Shown here: piece after piece, positions 8,945 through 17,631 of the stretch
Numbering within the stretch: the first letter of the stretch is position 1
How the letters are laid out: each line of letters opens with the position of its first letter
Assembly (NCBI RefSeq): GCF_000497755.1
Contig: NZ_AYOD01000035.1
Location: forward strand, 1 to 64,000
Direction of reading: 5' to 3'
Source: Aliihoeflea sp. 2WW
Lineage (GTDB): Bacteria; Pseudomonadota; Alphaproteobacteria; Rhizobiales; Rhizobiaceae
Length of the DNA: 64,000 bases
Translations under genes and position numbers: made by a program
The notes under the pieces: generated by a model
Databases searched by the model: none
Seen by the model: only the letters and a program-made list of their open reading frames with translations
What the model was told of the DNA's origin: nothing

Positions 8945-9352
8945 ATGAGCGCATTCGTGCATGAGATTTTGCATCCGGCGAACTGGAAGAAGGCGTCGGG
9001 CTATGCGAACGGCATCGCCGCTTCCGGCCGCACCGTGTGGGTCGGCGGCCAGATCGGCTGGAACGGCGATCAGGTGTTCGAGGCGAAGGACCTCGTCGGC
9101 CAGACGCGGCAGACGCTGCAGAACATCGTCGACGTTCTGGCCGAGGCCGGCGCGGGACCGGAGCATCTGGTGCGGATGACGTGGTATATCACGGACAAGC
9201 GGGCCTATCTCGACAATCTCAAGGGCATTGGTACGGCCTATCGCGATGTCATCGGGCGGAATTTTCCGGCGATGGCGATGGTGCAGGTGGTTGCGCTGAT
9301 CGAGGATGAGGCGAGGGTCGAGATCGAGGCGACGGCGGTGGTGCCGGAGTAG
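8945..9352 (+). CDS. RidA/YjgF/UK114-family protein
   Basis: This 135-residue protein has the single-domain RidA fold, which trimerises and in active members deaminates reactive enamine or imine intermediates. The family pattern GRTVWVGGQIGWNG and the C-terminal VEIEATAVVPE are clear. The arginine essential in E. coli RidA (Arg105, before LP-D) appears replaced by alanine in VVALIEDEARVEIEA, so canonical 2-aminoacrylate deaminase activity is doubtful. Placement after the transporter suggests a role in the tryptophan/2-aminobenzoyl-CoA pathway, where unstable amino-dienes arise. GAGAGGAAACGACC precedes the ATG. Confidence 0.85.
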   Translation: MSAFVHEILHPANWKKASGYANGIAASGRTVWVGGQIGWNGDQVFEAKDLVGQTRQTLQNIVDVLAEAGAGPEHLVRMTWYITDKRAYLDNLKGIGTAYRDVIGRNFPAMAMVQVVALIEDEARVEIEATAVVPE

Positions 9353-9400
9353 TTCATCGAAGCCTATGCCGGGTTGTGCGGGCTCAGTTTTCTTGAATTG

Positions 9401-9543
9401 ACCCCCACCCTGTATCCCTCCCCACAAGGGGGAGGGAGTTCGCCAGCGTCGAGTTTTTCCGTCAGGTTTATCACCAGGCCGAAGGCAGGGCGCGACGTGG
9501 ATGCCCTCCCTCCCCCTTGTGGGGAGGGATAAAGGGTGGGGGT
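9401..9543. repeat. Paired inverted intergenic repeat, copy 3
   Basis: The left arm is 9401-9438 and the right arm about 9503-9543. The spacer begins GAGTTCGCCAGC, shared with copy 4, and contains TTTATCACCA, close to TTATCACCAC in copy 1, so the spacer belongs to the element. It separates the tryptophan operon from the oxidase locus. Confidence 0.87.
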
Positions 9544-9635
9544 CTGCGACCCCTCCACATTTCAGCAAAGTCGCATGGAACATGGCGCGCGGGCTGGCGT
9601 TCACGAAGTGAGTGGCCAGGGGGAAACGCGCGTTC

Positions 9636-12104
9636 ATGTCGACTGAAAACAAGCCCGTCGTCCTGATCACCGGTGCAGCGGGAAATCTCGGCGGGGCGTT
9701 GGCAGGTCAGCTGGCGGATTCCTATCGGGTCGTCGGGCTCGACGTCGAAGGCAAGAGGGCGGAGTGTCCGCTTTTCGAGGTCGACCTGACTTCGGAGGAC
9801 TCGACGCGTCAGGCAATCGCCAAGGTGACCGAGGAATTCGGTGACAGCCTCGCAGCCGTCATCCATCTCGCCGCCTATTTCGATTTTTCCGGCGAGGAAC
9901 ATCCGCTCTATCAGAAGGTCAATATCGACGGCACGCGCCACCTGATGCGGGCGCTGCGCGATGTTTCGGTCGAGCGCTTCATCTATTCCGGCACGATGCT
10001 GGTGCACGAGGCAGGCGAAGCTGGCGAGACGATCGACGAGGAGACGCCGATCGCGCCGAAATGGGCTTATCCGCAGTCGAAGGCGAAGGCGGAGGAGGTG
10101 ATCCGGCAGGAGCGCGGCACCATGCCGATCCTGCTGCTGCATCTCGCCGGGCTTTACGACGAAGAGAGTTCCGTGCCGACGCTCGCGCACCAGATCGCGC
10201 GGATCTACGAGCGCGACATGAAGGCGCATCTATATTCCGGCGACGTCAAGGCGGGGCAGTCCTTCATCCATCGCGACGACATGATGGCGCTGTTCAAGCG
10301 CGCGGTCGACAAGCGCAACGCGATGCCCGACGAGTGCGTGATCCTCGCCGGCGAAGCCGATGCCGTGCCCTATGACGAGCTTCAGACGCTGATCGGGCGG
10401 CTGATCCATGGCGAGGAGGAATGGGAGACCTTTTCCGTGCCCAAGCCGATCGCCAAGATCGGCGCGTTCGCCGAGGTGAAGGCCGAGCCGATCATTCCCG
10501 ACGACATCGACAAGGGCGAAAAGCCGTTCATCCGGCCATTCATGATCGACATGGCGGAGGATCATTACGCGCTCGACATCTCGCGCGCACATGCCCTTCT
10601 CGGCTGGCAGCCGCGCCATTCGATCCGCACGTCGCTGTCGACCATCGTCGCCAAGCTCAAGGGCGATCCGGCCGCCTGGTACGCGAAAAACGGGCTGACG
10701 CCGCCGGACTGGCTCACCACCGCCGACGCGCGCGGCGAGGACCCCGAGGACATCCGCTCGCGGCACGAGGAGATGGTGCGCGACGAGCATGCGCGCTTCA
10801 TCTGGGCGCATTTCGCCAATGCCGCGCTCGGCACGTGGATGATCTTTTCGCCGGTGACGATGGGCTATGCGGATAGCTGGCTCGGCTGGAGCGACATCGC
10901 GTCCGGTGTCGTGCTGTTCACGCTCGGACTGCTGTCGCTTTCGTGGCGATTGTCGATGGTCCGGTTCGCCACGGCGGCGGTCGGACTGTGGATCTTGTTC
11001 GCGCCGCTCGTCTTCTGGACGCCTTCGGCTGCGGCCTATCTCAACGGAACGCTGGTGGGCACGCTCGTCATGGCGCTGGCGCTTTGCGTTCGGCCCGAAC
11101 CGGGCGTCAGCCCGATCGCGCAGATGACGGGGCCCGACGTGCCGCCGGGGTGGAGCTACAACCCGTCGAGCTGGTTGCAGCGCATGCCGATCATCCTCCT
11201 CGCCTTTGTCGGGCTCTATTTCTCGCGCTATCTCGCCGCCTACCAGCTCGGCCATATCGACGCGGCGTGGGACCCGTTCTTCGGCGGGACGCGCGAAGGG
11301 CTGAACGGCAGCGAGGACGTCGTCACCTCGACCGTCTCGGAAGCGTTCCCGATTCCAGATGCCGGCATGGGCGCGGCGGTCTATCTGATCGAGATCGTTA
11401 TCGGCCTCGTCGGCTCGCAGCGGCGCTGGCGAACCATGCCTTGGGTGACAATCGCCTTCGGTGTCCTGATCGTGCCGCTCGGCATCGTCTCGATCGGCTT
11501 CATCATCATCCAGCCGATCGTCATCGGCACGTTCTGCACGCTGTGCCTGATCGGCGCGGCGGCGATGCTGTTGCAGATTCCCTATTCGCTCGACGAGCTC
11601 GTCGCGACGTCCGAGTTCCTCTACCGCAAGTGGAAGAAGGGAGAGCCGGTGATCCGCATTTTCTTCACCGGCGACACGGATGAGGGCGAAGCGAAGCCTG
11701 CCAAGCGCCGCACCTTCGAACTGGCGCCCAACGAGGTCGTCTCGTCGTTCTTCGGCGGCGGGATGGGCTTTCCGTTGACGCTCGGCCTGTCGATGCTGGT
11801 TGCGCTGTGGCTGATGTTCACGCCGCTGACGCTCGGCTCGGACGGCGGCATGGCGAACGTGAACCATGTGATCGGCGCGCTGGCGCTGACCTTCGCGGTG
11901 ATCGCGCTGGCAGAGACCGGACGACCGGCGCGCTACGTCAATGTCGCGCTCGGTGCGATCCTGATCGGTTCGCTGATCTTCGTCGAGGCGAGCGGGGCGG
12001 AGATCGCGTCGGCGATTATTGCCGGGCTGCTGCTGATCGCATTTGCCTTGCCGAGGGGAAAGATCACGCGGCGCTGGGGGCTTTATCAGAAGCTGATCGT
12101 CTGA
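9636..12104 (+). CDS. SDR/epimerase - SPW repeat - VKOR-like membrane fusion protein
   Basis: This 822-residue protein joins several modules. Residues 1 to about 330 are an extended SDR with GAAGNLGG nucleotide motif and YPQSK (Tyr/Lys pair). Two hydrophobic SPW-type repeats follow near 385-490 and 700-822. Between them is a VKOR-like segment holding CTLC. The loop cysteines normally shuttling electrons in VKOR are not visible: that stretch reads GSEDVVTSTVSEAFPIPDAG. It probably works in the inner membrane with the SDR domain in the cytosol. It heads the oxidase locus, so redox assembly or quinone-linked work is possible, but no function is established here. GGGGGAAA lies about ten bases before the ATG. 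Confidence 0.75.
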   Translation: MSTENKPVVLITGAAGNLGGALAGQLADSYRVVGLDVEGKRAECPLFEVDLTSEDSTRQAIAKVTEEFGDSLAAVIHLAAYFDFSGEEHPLYQKVNIDGTRHLMRALRDVSVERFIYSGTMLVHEAGEAGETIDEETPIAPKWAYPQSKAKAEEVIRQERGTMPILLLHLAGLYDEESSVPTLAHQIARIYERDMKAHLYSGDVKAGQSFIHRDDMMALFKRAVDKRNAMPDECVILAGEADAVPYDELQTLIGRLIHGEEEWETFSVPKPIAKIGAFAEVKAEPIIPDDIDKGEKPFIRPFMIDMAEDHYALDISRAHALLGWQPRHSIRTSLSTIVAKLKGDPAAWYAKNGLTPPDWLTTADARGEDPEDIRSRHEEMVRDEHARFIWAHFANAALGTWMIFSPVTMGYADSWLGWSDIASGVVLFTLGLLSLSWRLSMVRFATAAVGLWILFAPLVFWTPSAAAYLNGTLVGTLVMALALCVRPEPGVSPIAQMTGPDVPPGWSYNPSSWLQRMPIILLAFVGLYFSRYLAAYQLGHIDAAWDPFFGGTREGLNGSEDVVTSTVSEAFPIPDAGMGAAVYLIEIVIGLVGSQRRWRTMPWVTIAFGVLIVPLGIVSIGFIIIQPIVIGTFCTLCLIGAAAMLLQIPYSLDELVATSEFLYRKWKKGEPVIRIFFTGDTDEGEAKPAKRRTFELAPNEVVSSFFGGGMGFPLTLGLSMLVALWLMFTPLTLGSDGGMANVNHVIGALALTFAVIALAETGRPARYVNVALGAILIGSLIFVEASGAEIASAIIAGLLLIAFALPRGKITRRWGLYQKLIV

Positions 12105-12168
12105 GGGCGGCTGTCGCTGCCTGGGAAATTCGATACAGTGAAGCGGTGGGACGACCGGGGAGACCAGA

Positions 12169-12918
12169 TTGCAACCGACGCAGATACCCTATTGCGGGCC
12201 GGCGCCGATGCCCGCCGACCTCTGGTCGAGCTGGAATTTCGACCCGTTGCTGATCGCCGTTTTCGCGGTGATGGCTGCGGGCGCGCTCGCCATGTCGCGC
12301 AAGAGCGCGGCGGAGGCGGCACGGTCTCCTTCTGGCGTGCTGGCCGTGCTGGTTCTGCTGATCGCCTTCGTCTCGCCGATCTGCGCGCTCGCTTCGGCGC
12401 TGTTTTCCGCCCGCATCGTTCACCACCTCCTGCTTGTCGCGGCCGCTGCTCCCCTCCTGGCGCTGGCTCTCCCGACGCGGTTCGCGCAGCTGCCGCTTTC
12501 GGCGACATTCCTTGCGCATACGCTCGTGATGTGGGTCTGGCATGCGCCGATCCCCTATCAATGGGCGCTGTCTTCCGTGCCAATCTACTGGCTGATGGAA
12601 TTGTCGCTGTTCTTCTCGGCCTTCGCGATGTGGCAAGGCATTCTCGCAGCACGGGCCGGACCAGCGTTCTTCGCCCTTCTCGGCTCGATCGTGCAGATGG
12701 GCATGCTCGGCGCGCTTCTGACGTTCGCGACGCGGCCGCTCTATGAGGCGCATGCGACGACCACCCTGCCCTACGGGCTGACGCCGCTCGGCGACCAGCA
12801 GCTTGCCGGGCTCATGATGTGGGTGCCGGCAGCTCTTCCCTATCTGGCGGTGGCGCTCGTCATCGCGTGGCAGCTCTTCGGGCGCGCCGAACCGTTCACC
12901 TCGCCGAAGACGCGCTGA
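12169..12918 (+). CDS. ctaG: Cytochrome c oxidase assembly protein, caa3-type CtaG family
   Basis: This 249-residue multipass protein is of the caa3_CtaG family, distinct from the Cox11-type CtaG. It is implicated in copper insertion during assembly of caa3-like oxidases. Hydrophobic segments run through most of its length. The segments IVHHLLLVAAAAPLLAL and MWVWHAPIPYQWAL are family-like and histidine-rich. A TTG start is chosen because GGGGAGA precedes it by 5 bases and the residues YCGPAPMPADLWSSWNFDP are family-typical; ATG at 12208 is the alternative. The stop overlaps the next start in TGATG. Confidence 0.85.
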   Translation: MQPTQIPYCGPAPMPADLWSSWNFDPLLIAVFAVMAAGALAMSRKSAAEAARSPSGVLAVLVLLIAFVSPICALASALFSARIVHHLLLVAAAAPLLALALPTRFAQLPLSATFLAHTLVMWVWHAPIPYQWALSSVPIYWLMELSLFFSAFAMWQGILAARAGPAFFALLGSIVQMGMLGALLTFATRPLYEAHATTTLPYGLTPLGDQQLAGLMMWVPAALPYLAVALVIAWQLFGRAEPFTSPKTR

Positions 12919-13418
12919 TGGTCTGGCTGAAATTCGTCCATCTGGCCGCGATCTCGATCTGGTGCGCCGGGCTGATCTGCCTGCCCGGGCTCTACGCGCA
13001 ACGCCACACCGTCGAGAACGACGATGCGCTCTACCGCCTGCAGGGGCTGGTGCGCTTCGCCTATGTGTCGCTGATCTCGCCGGCGGCCTTCGTCGCGGTC
13101 GCTTCCGGCATCGCCCTCATCTTCCTGCAATCGACCTTCGTCGAATGGTTTTCGCTGAAGATGGCGTTTGTCGGGGTGCTGGTCGTGATCCACATCCTGA
13201 CCGGGCTCGTCATCATCCGCCTGTTCGAAAAGGGCGAGATGTACCCGGCCTGGCGGTTCGTCGCCGTCACCATCGTCACGACGCTGGTCGTTTTCGCCAT
13301 CCTTGCCGTCGTTCTGGCCAAGCCGCCGCTTCACTTCGACTGGGTGCCCGCCGAATGGATGCGCCCGGGCGCGCTGCGCGATATCGTCGGCGACTTCATT
13401 CCCTGGCTGTCACGATGA
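12918..13418 (+). CDS. CopD-like four-helix membrane protein
   Basis: This 166-residue protein has four hydrophobic helices, starting MVWLKFVHLAAISIWCAG. The histidine in helix 1 and the overall pattern match small CopD/DUF2269-like proteins thought to bind haem or copper. It is translationally coupled to ctaG and so probably aids metal delivery to the oxidase. Its 3' end overlaps the antisense DUF2231 gene by 23 bases. The exact family is uncertain. Confidence 0.72.
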   Translation: MVWLKFVHLAAISIWCAGLICLPGLYAQRHTVENDDALYRLQGLVRFAYVSLISPAAFVAVASGIALIFLQSTFVEWFSLKMAFVGVLVVIHILTGLVIIRLFEKGEMYPAWRFVAVTIVTTLVVFAILAVVLAKPPLHFDWVPAEWMRPGALRDIVGDFIPWLSR

Positions 13419-13896
13419 GGCCGACACCGTGATCGAACACCAGTTTCCCGCCATGCCAGCCGGCCAGGCCGGTGAAGAAGGCCGCGAGTGCCGAAAGAAG
13501 GATGCCGTGCGGCAGGATCGCGCCTTCATCGACGAGCCGAAGGCCCCAGTTCGTGCCGGCGATGGCGATGAGCGTCATGGCGGCGACGGCGTGCGTCCAG
13601 CTTGCCACGCGCATGCGGATGCCGGCGACGAGCAGGAGTTCGAGCGTGCCGACGATGCCGGCGGCAATGCCGGTGAAAAAGGCGAATCCGGCCGCCCAGA
13701 TGCCGACGCGCACCCAGAACGGATCGCCCGTCCACCAGTAGAAGACGTCGCAGCCGAGTACGCCGAAGACGAGTGCAATGGGGAAGTGAACACTCATCGC
13801 GTGGATCGGATGGCCGGCAATGGCGACGGTGGAGGTGATCTCCTCCTCGACCACTTCCTCGATGACGGGATTGCCCCGGTCGCGCGTCTCGTTCAT
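13396..13896 (-). CDS. DUF2231 membrane protein, antisense within the oxidase locus
   Basis: This 166-residue protein has four membrane segments and the DUF2231 hallmark GHPIHAMSVHFPIALVFG near residue 28. It may be a haem- or quinone-interacting membrane protein; the function of the family is unknown. It reads against the oxidase genes on both sides. Its end overlaps the CopD-like gene tail to tail, and its start lies only 36 bases from that of subunit II. GAGGG precedes the ATG. Confidence 0.8.
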   Translation of the reverse strand: MNETRDRGNPVIEEVVEEEITSTVAIAGHPIHAMSVHFPIALVFGVLGCDVFYWWTGDPFWVRVGIWAAGFAFFTGIAAGIVGTLELLLVAGIRMRVASWTHAVAAMTLIAIAGTNWGLRLVDEGAILPHGILLSALAAFFTGLAGWHGGKLVFDHGVGLIVTARE

Positions 13897-13932
13897 GCCC
13901 AGCCCTCGGTTTCATCCCCAACGGAGACGACC

Positions 13933-14658
13933 CTGCCCCGTTCCGCACAGATCGATTCTAGCGCGCGGCGACGCGCTGTCGAGTGGCGCCTTGCCGCGCT
14001 CGCGCCCCTGCCGCTTCTGGCTGGTTGTTCCGGACCGCTTTCGACGCTCGATCCGGCCGGGCCGGCGGCGGGCGCGGTGGCGACGCTGTGGTGGATCATG
14101 TTCTGGGGCGCGGCGGTGCTCTTCGTGATGGTCGGGGCGCTCTATACGCTCGCCTGGTATCGGCCGGCGCTGCTCGCTCGCTTTTCGGTCGGCCAGTGGC
14201 TCGTCGGTGGGGGGCTGGTGATGCCGAGCGTCGTCCTCGTCGGGCTCGTCGCCGCCGCATTCGTGCTCGGCGAACGCATGATCCCGCGGCCGTTGGAGGA
14301 ACCGCCGCTGAGAGTCTACGCCCAGGCCTACCAGTGGGACTGGCGCTTCGGCTATGACGACAGCGATGCGACGACGAGCGAACTCCACATTCCGGCCGGG
14401 CAACCCGTCGATGTCGTGGTGACGACGCAAGACGTCATACACTCCTTCTGGGTGCCGCGCCTTGCCGGCAAGATCGACGCCATACCCGGCCACGAGAACG
14501 TGCTGCGGATCGAGGCCGACCGGCCGGGGAGCTATCGCGGCATCTGCGCGGAGTTTTGCGGCAACGGGCACACGACCATGCGTTTCACCGTCGTCGCGCA
14601 CGCGGCCGAAGACTACGACAATGCGCGCGAGACCGCGTTTGCGGAGGCCGGCCGATGA
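13933..14658 (+). CDS. ctaC: Cytochrome c oxidase subunit II (CuA lipoprotein)
   Basis: This subunit accepts electrons from cytochrome c at the dinuclear CuA centre in the periplasm. CuA ligands are complete: His170, Cys205, Glu207, Cys209, His213 and Met216 in GICAEFCGNGHTTM. A lipobox LLAGC places the lipidated cysteine at residue 32, and two membrane helices follow. No ATG, GTG or TTG lies in frame between the antisense gene start and the signal peptide. A CTG at 13933 has GGAGA five bases upstream, giving 241 residues. The nearest in-frame ATG (13810) lies inside the antisense gene. The start is therefore provisional; the protein itself is secure. Confidence 0.85.
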   Translation: MPRSAQIDSSARRRAVEWRLAALAPLPLLAGCSGPLSTLDPAGPAAGAVATLWWIMFWGAAVLFVMVGALYTLAWYRPALLARFSVGQWLVGGGLVMPSVVLVGLVAAAFVLGERMIPRPLEEPPLRVYAQAYQWDWRFGYDDSDATTSELHIPAGQPVDVVVTTQDVIHSFWVPRLAGKIDAIPGHENVLRIEADRPGSYRGICAEFCGNGHTTMRFTVVAHAAEDYDNARETAFAEAGR

Positions 14659-17177
14659 GCGAGACGCGCAAGACCGACGCCGTGCGGCTGCACCGCGAAC
14701 TCGACGAAATCTGGCACACGCCGCGCGGGCTGCAGCGGCTCGCCGCCGTCAACCACACGATCCTCGGCCGCCGCTTCATCATCGCCGCCTTCGTGTTCTT
14801 CTCCATCGGCGGCATATTGTCGATGCTGATCCGGGCGCAACTGGCGACGCCGAACACGGCTTTCGTCGGCCCCGAGGTCTACAACCAGATCTTCACCATG
14901 CACGGCACGGTGATGATGTTCCTGTTCGCGATCCCAATGTTCGAGGGGTTCGCGATCTATCTCCTGCCCAAGCTTCTCGGCGCGCGCGACCTCGCCTTCC
15001 CGCGGCTGACCGCGCTCGGCTTCTACTGCTACATTTTCGGCGGCTCGATCCTGATCGTCGCCATGCTAGCAGGCGTGGCGCCGGATTCGGGCTGGTTCAT
15101 GTATACGCCGCTGTCGTCGTCGACCTATACGCCGGGGATCAATGCCGATGTCTGGCTGCTCGGGATCACCTTCGTCGAGATTTCCGCGATCTCGGCGGCG
15201 GTGGAGATCACCGTGACGATCCTGAAGATGCGCGCGCCGGGCATGTCGCTCGACCGGATGCCGATCTTCGCCTGGTATCTGCTGGTCACCGCCGGGATGA
15301 TGCTGATCGGCTTTCCGCCGCTCATCCTCGGCTCGATCCTGCTCGAACTGGAGCGCGCCTTCGACCTGCCCTTCTTCGACCCGACGCGGGGCGGGGATTC
15401 GCTTTTGTGGCAGCATCTGTTCTGGCTGTTCGGACACCCTGAGGTCTACATCATCTTCCTGCCGGCAGCGGGTGCGGTCTCGACCATCATCCCGGTCTTC
15501 GCGCGGCGCGAACTGATGGGCTACCGGGCCGTGATCGTCGCGATCGTCGCCGTTGCATTTCTCTCCTTCGGGCTGTGGGTGCACCACATGTTCACGGTCG
15601 GCATCCCGCATCTGGCGCTCGCCTTCTTCTCGGCGGCGAGCGCGCTGGTGGCGATCCCGACCGCTGTTCAGATCTTCGCGTGGCTGGCGACGCTGGCGCA
15701 TGGCAGGCCGCGCTTCGACGTTCCGATGCTCTACATCTTCGGCTTCCTGTTCGTGTTCGTTCTGGGCGGGCTGACCGGCGTGATGCTCGCCATGGTGCCG
15801 TTCAACTGGCAGGTCCACGACAGCTATTTCGTCGTCGCGCATCTGCACTATGTGCTGGTCGGCGGGTTCGTCTTTCCGATGCTGGCGGCCGCCTATTACT
15901 GGCTACCGCACGTGACCGGGCGGCTGACGATGCACAAGATCTCGGTGCCGGCCTTCTGGCTGATCTTCGTCGGCTTCAACATGACCTTCTTCATGATGCA
16001 CCTGACGGGCCTGCGCGGAATGCCGCGGCGGGTTCACACCTATCCGTCGGGCGTCGGCTGGGACTGGCTGAACCTTCTGTCCTCGATCGGTGGGTTCATC
16101 CTGACGATGGGCTTTGCGCTGATCCTGGTCGACATCATCCTGCAATTTCGCTTCGGCAAGCCGTATCGGCGCAACCCATGGGGCGCGCGGACGCTGGAAT
16201 GGGCGCAGCCGAACCCGCCGCCAAGCTACAATTTCGCCTCGCTGCCGCTGGTCGACCGACGGGCGGACACGCTCGACCCGCACGCGATCGGCAACGAGCT
16301 TGCGGCCGGCAACGGCTATCTCGGCTTTGCCCGGAACGGATGGCAGGAGACGCTGGGCGTCGACATGACGACGGGCCGGCCGGACCAGACGATCGTGCTG
16401 CCGAACCGGACGTTCCTGCCGCTCTATACGGCGATCGCCATCGGCCTTTTCGTGCTGTGCCTCCTCTTCAAGTTCTACTGGTTGTCGCTCGTGCCGCTGG
16501 CGGTGACGCTCTTGCTCTGCCTTGCCTGGACCAATGTGACGGGGCTGCGCCACGACCATGGTGAACTCGACATCGGCAACGGCATCAGCGTGCCGCCGCA
16601 TTACGAGGCGGATGGTCCGCCTTCCTGGTGGGGGATGGTGTTCCTGCTCGCCTGCAACGGGACGCTCTATGCCTCGCTGATCTTCGCGGTGTTCTTCCTC
16701 TGGCTCGTCGCGCCGGGCTGGCCGCCGACCGAACTGATCGAGACGGGCCTGATCCTGCCGCTGATGACCGTGATCGCCGTCGTCGGAGCGGCGCTGCTCT
16801 CGCGCATGGCGGTGGCGGCCAATGCCGGAGGGGGCGGGGCGCTGCCTCTGATCTTGTGTGCCGCCGGCGCGCATGTCGTCACGGTCGGGCTGCTGCTCTT
16901 CCTCATCAACACGGCGCTGCCCGAGCCGACCAGCCATGCCTATGCGGCGACGGCCTTCGTGACGCTCGCCTATACGGCGATCCATTCGGCGCTCGGCATC
17001 GTCTTCGCGCTCTACGGCGCATGGCGGATCATGAACGGCTTCGTTTCCGCGCGGCGCAGCCTCGACCTGCGCATCGGCAAGCTGTGGCACGATTATACGG
17101 CGCTGACGGGGGTCGCGGGCATCGCGCTCATTCTCGTCATGCCGCTCATCGTCGCGATCCAGGGAGGCGGGCAATGA
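14655..17177 (+). CDS. ctaD: Cytochrome c oxidase subunit I-III fusion
   Basis: This 840-residue protein fuses the catalytic subunit I (about residues 1-560) to a subunit III-like part (about 640-840). Haem and copper ligands are visible: low-spin haem histidine in FTMHGTVMMF, CuB histidine and cross-linked tyrosine in FGHPEVY near residue 261, the HH pair in WVHHMFTVG near 310, and the two histidines of YFVVAHLHYVLVGG near 395. It reduces O2 to water and pumps protons in the inner membrane. The ATG overlaps the subunit II stop. Such I-III fusions occur in caa3-type oxidases, which matches the CtaG type here. Confidence 0.93.
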   Translation: MSETRKTDAVRLHRELDEIWHTPRGLQRLAAVNHTILGRRFIIAAFVFFSIGGILSMLIRAQLATPNTAFVGPEVYNQIFTMHGTVMMFLFAIPMFEGFAIYLLPKLLGARDLAFPRLTALGFYCYIFGGSILIVAMLAGVAPDSGWFMYTPLSSSTYTPGINADVWLLGITFVEISAISAAVEITVTILKMRAPGMSLDRMPIFAWYLLVTAGMMLIGFPPLILGSILLELERAFDLPFFDPTRGGDSLLWQHLFWLFGHPEVYIIFLPAAGAVSTIIPVFARRELMGYRAVIVAIVAVAFLSFGLWVHHMFTVGIPHLALAFFSAASALVAIPTAVQIFAWLATLAHGRPRFDVPMLYIFGFLFVFVLGGLTGVMLAMVPFNWQVHDSYFVVAHLHYVLVGGFVFPMLAAAYYWLPHVTGRLTMHKISVPAFWLIFVGFNMTFFMMHLTGLRGMPRRVHTYPSGVGWDWLNLLSSIGGFILTMGFALILVDIILQFRFGKPYRRNPWGARTLEWAQPNPPPSYNFASLPLVDRRADTLDPHAIGNELAAGNGYLGFARNGWQETLGVDMTTGRPDQTIVLPNRTFLPLYTAIAIGLFVLCLLFKFYWLSLVPLAVTLLLCLAWTNVTGLRHDHGELDIGNGISVPPHYEADGPPSWWGMVFLLACNGTLYASLIFAVFFLWLVAPGWPPTELIETGLILPLMTVIAVVGAALLSRMAVAANAGGGGALPLILCAAGAHVVTVGLLLFLINTALPEPTSHAYAATAFVTLAYTAIHSALGIVFALYGAWRIMNGFVSARRSLDLRIGKLWHDYTALTGVAGIALILVMPLIVAIQGGGQ

Positions 17178-17539
17178 TCGTTTCGGAACGCGTGCCTGCG
17201 AGCCGGCTGATGTGGCTGCTTGCCGGCTTCATCGTCTGGTCGGCGGCGTTCGTCGCGCTTTATTCGATGCTTTCGATCGGCTGCGCGTTTGGCTGGGACC
17301 AGGCCTTTCTCGGCCCCATCTCGGTCCAGCGAGCGGTGCTGGTCGGGCTGCTCGTCATCTCGCTCATCGCCGGATGGTGGGTGGTGCGGATCGCGGCGGA
17401 GCGGCGGCGGGCGGCGGGCGGAGCGGGCCTCGTCCTTCGCCCCTTCATCGAGACGGCGGCGTGGATGGCGGCATGGGCCGCCCTGGCATCGACGCTGTTT
17501 TCGCTGGGGCCGGTTCTTTTCCTCACCGCCTGCCATTGA
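17174..17539 (+). CDS. Small membrane protein of the oxidase operon
   Basis: This 121-residue protein has three hydrophobic segments (about 10-35, 50-75 and 92-118). Its ATG overlaps the subunit I-III stop in ATGA, with AGGGAGG just upstream, so it is clearly co-translated with the oxidase. I do not recognise a named family. It may be an accessory subunit comparable in position to subunit IV. Confidence 0.75.
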   Translation: MIVSERVPASRLMWLLAGFIVWSAAFVALYSMLSIGCAFGWDQAFLGPISVQRAVLVGLLVISLIAGWWVVRIAAERRRAAGGAGLVLRPFIETAAWMAAWAALASTLFSLGPVLFLTACH

Positions 17540-17631
17540 GCGGGTTGCTATCAAAACTTCACATTTGTTAGCTCTGCTGCGCAAACGCGCCCATTCGGGC
17601 AGTCGCCCTGTCCCAACCAACGGAACCCGAG

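Noticed and set aside
1818-9543. CRISPR-like spaced repeats
   Set aside because: The repeats occur as inverted pairs in separate gaps rather than as a direct array with regular spacers, and no cas genes are present.
15903-17174. A 423-codon frame on - opposite cytochrome oxidase subunit I-III
   Set aside because: It has no family motif and no ribosome site, and it lies wholly within a real gene with intact haem ligands.
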